Positions 59,091-64,000 of a DNA stretch of 64,000 nt are shown one piece after another. Location: the NCBI GenBank assembly GCA_034670405.1, contig JAXDDX010000055.1, positions 806,001 through 870,000 of the forward strand. The letters are read 5' to 3'. Position 1 is the stretch's first letter, and each line of letters opens with the position of its first letter. Below the pieces are notes generated by a model. That model had not been told where the DNA came from. It did no database searches and saw only the letters and a list, made by a program, of their open reading frames with translations. The position numbers and the translations under genes are program-made. The stretch comes from Hoplostethus atlanticus. Taxonomy: Eukaryota; Chordata; Actinopteri; Trachichthyiformes; Trachichthyidae.

Positions 59091-62000
59091 AGAGGGAGAG
59101 AAGAGGGAGAGAAGAGGGAGAGAAGAGGGGGAGGGGGAAGCCACTACTACTAACACACACACACACACACACCAGAAAACACAGCGACTCCCTTCCCCCA
59201 CTACTCACACATCCACGCCACAGGGAAACAACAGGAACTGGAGGGCTGGCTCTGGCGCTGGATGTACATACTAGGTCGAATGACTTCAAAGCGGCTGCAG
59301 TGCCTGCCCTACATTTCACAGAGGTTCAGCAGCAACAAAAACCCTATAATGCCTTTTCATTCACGATCAGCTCTTCCACGCCAAATTCCACCAATCCCCA
59401 AAGGGGCCAAATCACTTAGTCATTGTGTTGCTCGTTAATCAGCAAAGGCCGACTTCATACAGTACCATATCCAATCAACCAGGCTGCACGGAGAACCATT
59501 ATTAAGAACAAGTGCGGTTGTATTGCCCCCTAAAATAATCATGTGTAATAGTTGATGAAGAGGCCCTGGCTGACAGGGGGGCTGCTGTGGCAAAAAAACA
59601 AAACAAAAATAAAGCTGAAGCTTAACAAAACCATGCAATTAAATAGTAATGCTGGTAAAGGCAGATCACAAACAGAAGTATCAACACTGGGTAGCGAAGG
59701 GCATAAGCTGCACGCTGTTCAGAGTGATGGCATGGACAGCACGAACAGACAACTTGATGAGTGCAAACAGGGATGAACCTGCTGTGGCTAGTAGTCTACC
59801 TGACATACCGGGCTAGACCCATATTGTCCTCACTACACGTGGAATGTCTGAAAGCAATGTGTCAGCTAAGCATGTGAAGACATGCTCCGAGTTCAAAGCA
59901 GATAGATTATTGCAATGTACAAACATTGATAAGTGGCCATTCCCTTCAAGTCAGACTGATGTTTGCTGCTGTCAGTCACATTCTGCAAAGAACGTAGCCT
60001 CACACGCCCTCACCTTTATATTGAGAGGACAGCAGTGTTGGCAGAGAGTTAAGCCATAGCTAGTGCAAAGGGAGGCAGGGCTAAGCATGAAAAACACAGC
60101 ACTGGGGTACACCCTAATCCACTACTGGTAAACAGATATAAACAGAGATATGTTTCAACTGGCAGATTTGTTTTTGTTAACACACTGAAACGGTAAGAAA
60201 TGATAAGTTTGTAATGACATTAGGCATAAAATCTGCTCTTGTGGTTTAGGTCGTATCTGTCCAATAATAACACAACCTCTGATAGCTCAACAGTTGCCTT
60301 TGGTGTACCACAAGGCTCAGTCCTTGGCCCGTTGCTGTTCTCTATGTACATGCGTCCTCTCTGCGAAATTATCCGTAAATATGACGCTAATTTTCACTGT
60401 TACACTGATGATACCCAACTCTACATACAGCAGCTATCAAGCTGGCAGCCTGCACATGTTGTATGGACCAGCAACCACCATTCGACTATGTACAACTCGC
60501 TAATCTAGAAGCATGTTTATCTGCTATTAAAAATTGGATGTAACTAAATTATTTACTCTTAAATGCCCAAAAATGTTAGTTGTTGGCCCAAAGACACAGT
60601 TCTCTCGTCACAGACTCTGAAGTTTGACAACTGCCTTATCACTCAGAGTCCCACAGTTAAGAATCTAGGCTTTGTGTTCGCTTGTTCGATGTGCACAACC
60701 AAAATATCGTGAAGATTTTCACCTTTGCAATATTGCAAAGAGTCGCCCTATTTTAACACCAACAGTAATGTTCTATTCTCTGGCCTGACAATCTCCAGTA
60801 TTAAAAACCTCCAACTTGTTCAAAATGCTGCTGCTAGAATATTGACCAAAATATTTCAGTCAAAAATGTCATATGATTCTATACTCATAATCTCATGACC
60901 AATCATAGTTTTGTCTGCTTTGGGATCGACACAGTCTCGTTACAGTGGCTGAGACTCAGCCCAGGTATTGGCCGATGGATCCCAGCCTAGGGCTACCTCT
61001 CAGCCTGACCACATCAGTACTGACTGTCTCCCTGTTTGTCTGAACGAGTGCATAAATGGCTGAATGTGTCTGCTGGTGTGTGTGTGTGTCCGCTGTGTCT
61101 TCCCTCCACCATTCAGGCACCTGCCGCAAACAGTGACCCTCCCTTGAGGTGAATCTGGGACATGCTGGCCCCTGGCTGATCTGGGATGTGGGTGCTGGCC
61201 CCTGGTGGATATGGAGTGCAGATGTTGGCCCTGGGCCATAGTGGCATTTGGTGCCAGCCCCGGCTGACGTGAGACGCTGGTTTTCAACACCAGATCTATA
61301 TACACCAGTCTATTCGGCCCCTGGTCAACTGAGGACACTGCCATATATAGCCTGCATTATATACACTGAACTATAGGCATCCTGGCTGAACAAGGATGTG
61401 AAACTATCTGAGTGAACTATACACACGAAACTACATGGATATTTTGTCCTGGCATCTATTGCACACCCAGCCACCCTGGTGTGAGGAGCCTCTTTGAATT
61501 GTCCCACCCAAGGTGTCTTCTATTTCTTCTGGGGAGTTTTTCCTTGTCTTCAATGAGGCCTTAGGCTGTTGGAGCCAGCCAGGTTAGGCTATCTCCTCCT
61601 CTCTGTTAAGTCCTTTCAGTCCTCTTCAACCTGTTACTCTGTTTTTATGTGCTTTCGTTCTTTGTATTCTGTAAACATCATAAGGGCCTGAAAAGTCACC
61701 TGAGGTGTTCCTGTAAAGCTGCTACAGCCTATATATTCTGGCATTTTGCATTCTGTTGTCTACATTCTGCATAAATTTGATTGTCTATCGGCTTGACTTA
61801 GTTAGGCCTGTAAAGTCCTTTGAGGCTTGCCCATGGTACAGGGCTATACAATACTTGAATCGACAAAGAGAGAATGCCAGTTAACCTATAACCCTACAAA
61901 TGCCATATGGGCTACATGTAACTGCAGTATAGTGTCGTTGACAGATTGCCCGTCCAGCTTTGGACGCTTTGTGGCTCCTCAGGTTGGGCGGGGCACATCC

Positions 62001-63148
62001 AGAGGTGGCCATTTGCCTCCATTTCAAATTTGGCTGGTGAGGTTAAGTTCCTACTGGGCTGGTCTGAAACTGCTAGTCACTAGTAGGATTTACATTTCAG
62101 AGCACAGTATTCAAAAATGCAGAACTATATTTATATATGCACTACGATGATGGTAAACATCAAGTTGAATATGCATCTATTACTATTGGCAAATTATAAT
62201 GTTTGACCTGGGGGGGGGCAATGGATTAATCCTGCACTCAGTTAAACTTGAAGGGCATGGTGAGTTGAGTGTCGTGGAACTGAAAGACCATAGTTTCTGG
62301 GCAGTCTTTACCTGCTACTTGTGTTTTTCTTGCTTTTGCTTTTCCGTTTCAAGCTGTCCCTCTCTTTACTGCTGGTGAAGGGTAGCATGGAGGCATAGCC
62401 GTGTTCAGCTTCTGCAAGCAGGTAAAAAAAAACAAACACACTGGTCACGTGTATGGCAATAAGTCAATCTGATTTTGCAAAACAATATGGCCACAGTGAA
62501 AATTGACCAGACCAGGAATAGGACAGAACTACAAAATGTAGGATATTTAACATAACCTTTTGGTATTCAATAGCAATGGTTCTGTTTAATTGCAAGCATG
62601 CAATAGATAGATTTCATACAATATGTTTATACAGGACCACCCCCCCTTCCAGCCTGGAGAATGATGTCATCTTGAACTGGAGTAAACCCTACTGGCCAAT
62701 CACAACAGAAGAAAGGGGGGGGGGGCACGCTTAACACTGCATGATCAAGCGTCCACGAAAACAATGTCTCTCTGCACATTTGATTGCATCACACGTTCAT
62801 TATCACAAGTGCATACACACATATACCACAAATGGTTGAACACAGATTAACACCTACTGTAAGGAGACGGTGGGTTCTGCTGTATTGCCGTGCAATATCA
62901 ATAATTGCTTTAATGCATGGCCCAGTTATTTAATGCAAATTAAATTAAAGGGCATAAACAGGACTCAAGTAGCTTATTTCCGCAGTGACGAGTGCATACG
63001 CGAGCCTGGTTAGGGGAAGGGTGTCATGGAAATATTTCATGTATAAAATTGAGTGTAGCCAACAATGCATTGACACTTTACCTCTTTCCCTGCGATCAAG
63101 GTACTCGGCTGCTTCGATCAACATCTGCACCATTCCGATCGCCGCCAT
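52438..63148 (-). CDS. mxd1: MAX dimerisation protein 1, six exons
   Basis: A bHLH-zipper repressor that pairs with MAX, binds E boxes and opposes MYC. Exons 63082-63148, 62312-62411, 57796-57825, 53940-54054, 53493-53652 and 52438-52634 join in phase to 222 codons, close to human MXD1. The N-terminus ([17 protein letters not shown], 6-22) is the SIN3-interaction helix. EHGYASMLP (25-33) and the KRKSKSKKN nuclear signal follow. The basic region [13 protein letters not shown] has the His-Glu-Arg triad of E-box readers. Helix-loop-helix runs to about 104, then a leucine zipper. The acidic tail has [10 protein letters not shown] and CSDEGYSS, typical of MXD1 and unlike MXI1, MXD3 or MXD4. All splice sites are GT-AG. 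Confidence 0.95.
53493..53652 (-). CDS. mxd1: mxd1 exon 5, leucine zipper
   Basis: Encodes [20 protein letters not shown] and the [19 protein letters not shown] region. Acceptor CCTGTAG, donor GTGAGC. A poly-A/T run lies just upstream (53671-53688). Confidence 0.93.
53940..54054 (-). CDS. mxd1: mxd1 exon 4, helix-loop-helix
   Basis: Encodes [20 protein letters not shown] and [16 protein letters not shown]. The HIQ end differs from the HIK seen in mammalian MXD proteins. Acceptor TCTACAG, donor GTATGT. Confidence 0.94.
56364..56490 (+). repeat. tRNA-like SINE in mxd1 intron 3
   Basis: GGCGTGGCCTAGTGGATAGA serves as A box region, GGTTTTGATCGCC as a degraded B box, and GCGTCCTTGAGCATGAAACC as the tail shared with other SINEs here. 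Confidence 0.65.
57796..57825 (-). CDS. mxd1: mxd1 exon 3, 30-base basic-region exon
   Basis: A 30-base exon encoding STHNEMEKN with split Arg codons on both sides; small exons here are typical of the MAD family. Acceptor CCGCAG, donor GTATGT. Confidence 0.92.
57938..58010 (+). repeat. GA microsatellite in mxd1 intron 2
   Basis: A G run followed by about 60 bases of uninterrupted GA, 110 bases upstream of the 30-base exon. On the transcribed strand it reads as a long CT tract. Confidence 0.95.
58387..58419 (+). repeat. CAGA microsatellite in mxd1 intron 2
   Basis: Eight CAGA units. Nearby intron DNA also has CA-rich runs (58671-58725, 59153-59172) and GA-rich DNA (59058-59137). Confidence 0.9.
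60235..61860 (+). mobile_element. Degraded L2-like LINE in mxd1 intron 2
   Basis: A plus-strand frame gives [28 protein letters not shown] and [12 protein letters not shown], the core of an L2/CR1-type reverse transcriptase, with TDD replacing the usual ADD. Beyond 60500 only broken pieces remain ([17 protein letters not shown]). The 3' part has GGGAGTTTTTCCTTGTCTTC and ends with GGTACAGGGCTATACAA, typical of LINE tails in fish. It is antisense to mxd1. Confidence 0.75.
62312..62411 (-). CDS. mxd1: mxd1 exon 2
   Basis: Encodes [20 protein letters not shown] and the [12 protein letters not shown] lysine-rich stretch. Acceptor CTTGCAG, donor GTAAAG. Confidence 0.94.
63082..63148 (-). CDS. mxd1: mxd1 exon 1, SIN3-interaction helix
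   Basis: Starts [20 protein letters not shown]. The ATG at 63146-63148 matches the MAA start of other MXD1 proteins, though an upstream in-frame start exists at about 63215. Donor GTAAAG. Confidence 0.92.
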
Positions 63149-64000
63149 TTTCAACAATAACACTGATATTATAACAATCCGAGGTGGGATTCCGTGGCTG
63201 TACACAAACTGCTTCACTTGCTAGAACCGACTCGCCTTGTATTTGGGTGGCTTGCTTTTCTGTGTCAGTTAATGATTCAAAGGCGAGACTAAAGTTAAAA
63301 GAGATTCGTCAACTTGCAATGTATCAAATTAGGTATTTAAGTTGAGGTTTGCGATACCGCATTAATCAGCACGACAAGGTGAACTAGTTTATTCAGTAAT
63401 GTTGATTAAAATGGTTCCAATGAGGGTTTAGCTGGCTGACACTTCTTCAGTAACGTTAGCTGTGGTAGCAGCACGCTATGTTCCCTAACCAGCGTTGTTT
63501 TCTTGGCAAACCTCCGGAAAAAAACGTCGTGTTGACAAAAACAATAAAGGGAGGCTGTTGGATATTTAAAAAAGAAGAAGACAGCTATTGTGCTGCTTGG
63601 CAAAAATACACAGCTAACGTTTGCTGGCGAAAAGTTGCAAAATGAACGATGACCGTTTTAGCTAGCTCGATCATATGTCGTAAAGAATCAGCCAGTCAAA
63701 GTAAGTTAAACGTTGGCTAGTTCAGTGACCACAGGCTTGCCTGAAGTGAAATGGTTAGAAAAAATGAGCTAGCTGTCTTAAACTTCCACCGACGATGTCA
63801 TCCAACCTTATCGTTTGCTTTTCGGCTGGCTAGTTTTGTGCTGGTTTAACGTTGATCGCGCGTGACTGTCTCGCTGGAAAAGCAGATAGCGACTGACATC
63901 AACTGAGGAACAGTGAGTGTTTATCAAACTGCTTCCAAAATAGTGGCTTGTTGATCTGAGCGACAGCTAGCTACTGTACTTGACCACAAAGCCTATGTGT
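63149..64000. promoter_or_regulatory. mxd1 5' flank, promoter region not resolved
   Basis: The mxd1 5'UTR and promoter should lie here. I see no convincing TATA box or canonical E box. GTTAACGTTAGC-like and GCTAGCTAG scraps are present. No other gene is visible. Confidence 0.35.

Noticed and set aside
58821..59419. Frames rich in Ser/Leu or Arg/Glu on both strands
   Set aside because: Products of GA and CA microsatellites in an mxd1 intron.

Overview
The window is vertebrate nuclear DNA, most probably from a teleost fish. Genes are split by GT-AG introns and the two clear host genes belong to vertebrate families. The repeats are of teleost type: Harbinger, hAT, piggyBac and Tc1-like DNA transposons, BEL/Pao and Gypsy remnants, tRNA-derived SINEs, L2-like LINE pieces and many long CA, GA and GATA microsatellites. 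There are no bacterial-style operons, no rRNA and no CRISPR array.

Region 1 (1-22,650) is a transposon graveyard with readable nesting. A minus-strand BEL/Pao remnant (113-4347) is cut at one end by an LTR of another family (1-112). Its middle is split by an inverted-repeat element (1099-2427) flanked by the 6-base duplication TAGGAC. Next come an inverted repeat pair (5322-5413/6718-6809), a hAT-like element (7057-8586) carrying a solo LTR, and a Harbinger remnant (10239-11627) with transposase and Myb/SANT partner genes on opposite strands. A piggyBac copy with TTAA duplications (12120-15045) and a Gypsy gag remnant with a SCAN-like fold (15304-16215) follow. The clearest stack is 17645-21315: a Harbinger element holding a hAT element (18045-20400), which holds a second hAT element (18718-19494).

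Region 2 (22,650-37,000) is mixed. It holds an unrecognised two-exon minus-strand reading frame (24089-24707) whose 94-base intron is largely a tRNA-like sequence. It also holds a possible CCAAT promoter and plus-strand transcript near 25.5-27 kb, a truncated LINE (28308-29711), and a minus-strand frame built of 33/66-base tandem units (30264-31083).

Region 3 (38,061-42,807, minus strand) is a complete four-exon neuronal intermediate filament gene of the alpha-internexin/gefiltin type, 513 codons, with a TATA box.

Region 4 (52,438-63,148, minus strand) is a complete six-exon mxd1 gene, 222 codons, encoding a MAX-dimerising repressor. A long probable 3'UTR extends to about 49 kb, and a large intron contains an L2-like LINE. 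Both host genes run in the same direction, mxd1 upstream of the filament gene, with about 6 kb of microsatellite-rich DNA between them. They are unrelated in function. The transposon genes to the left are almost all broken.
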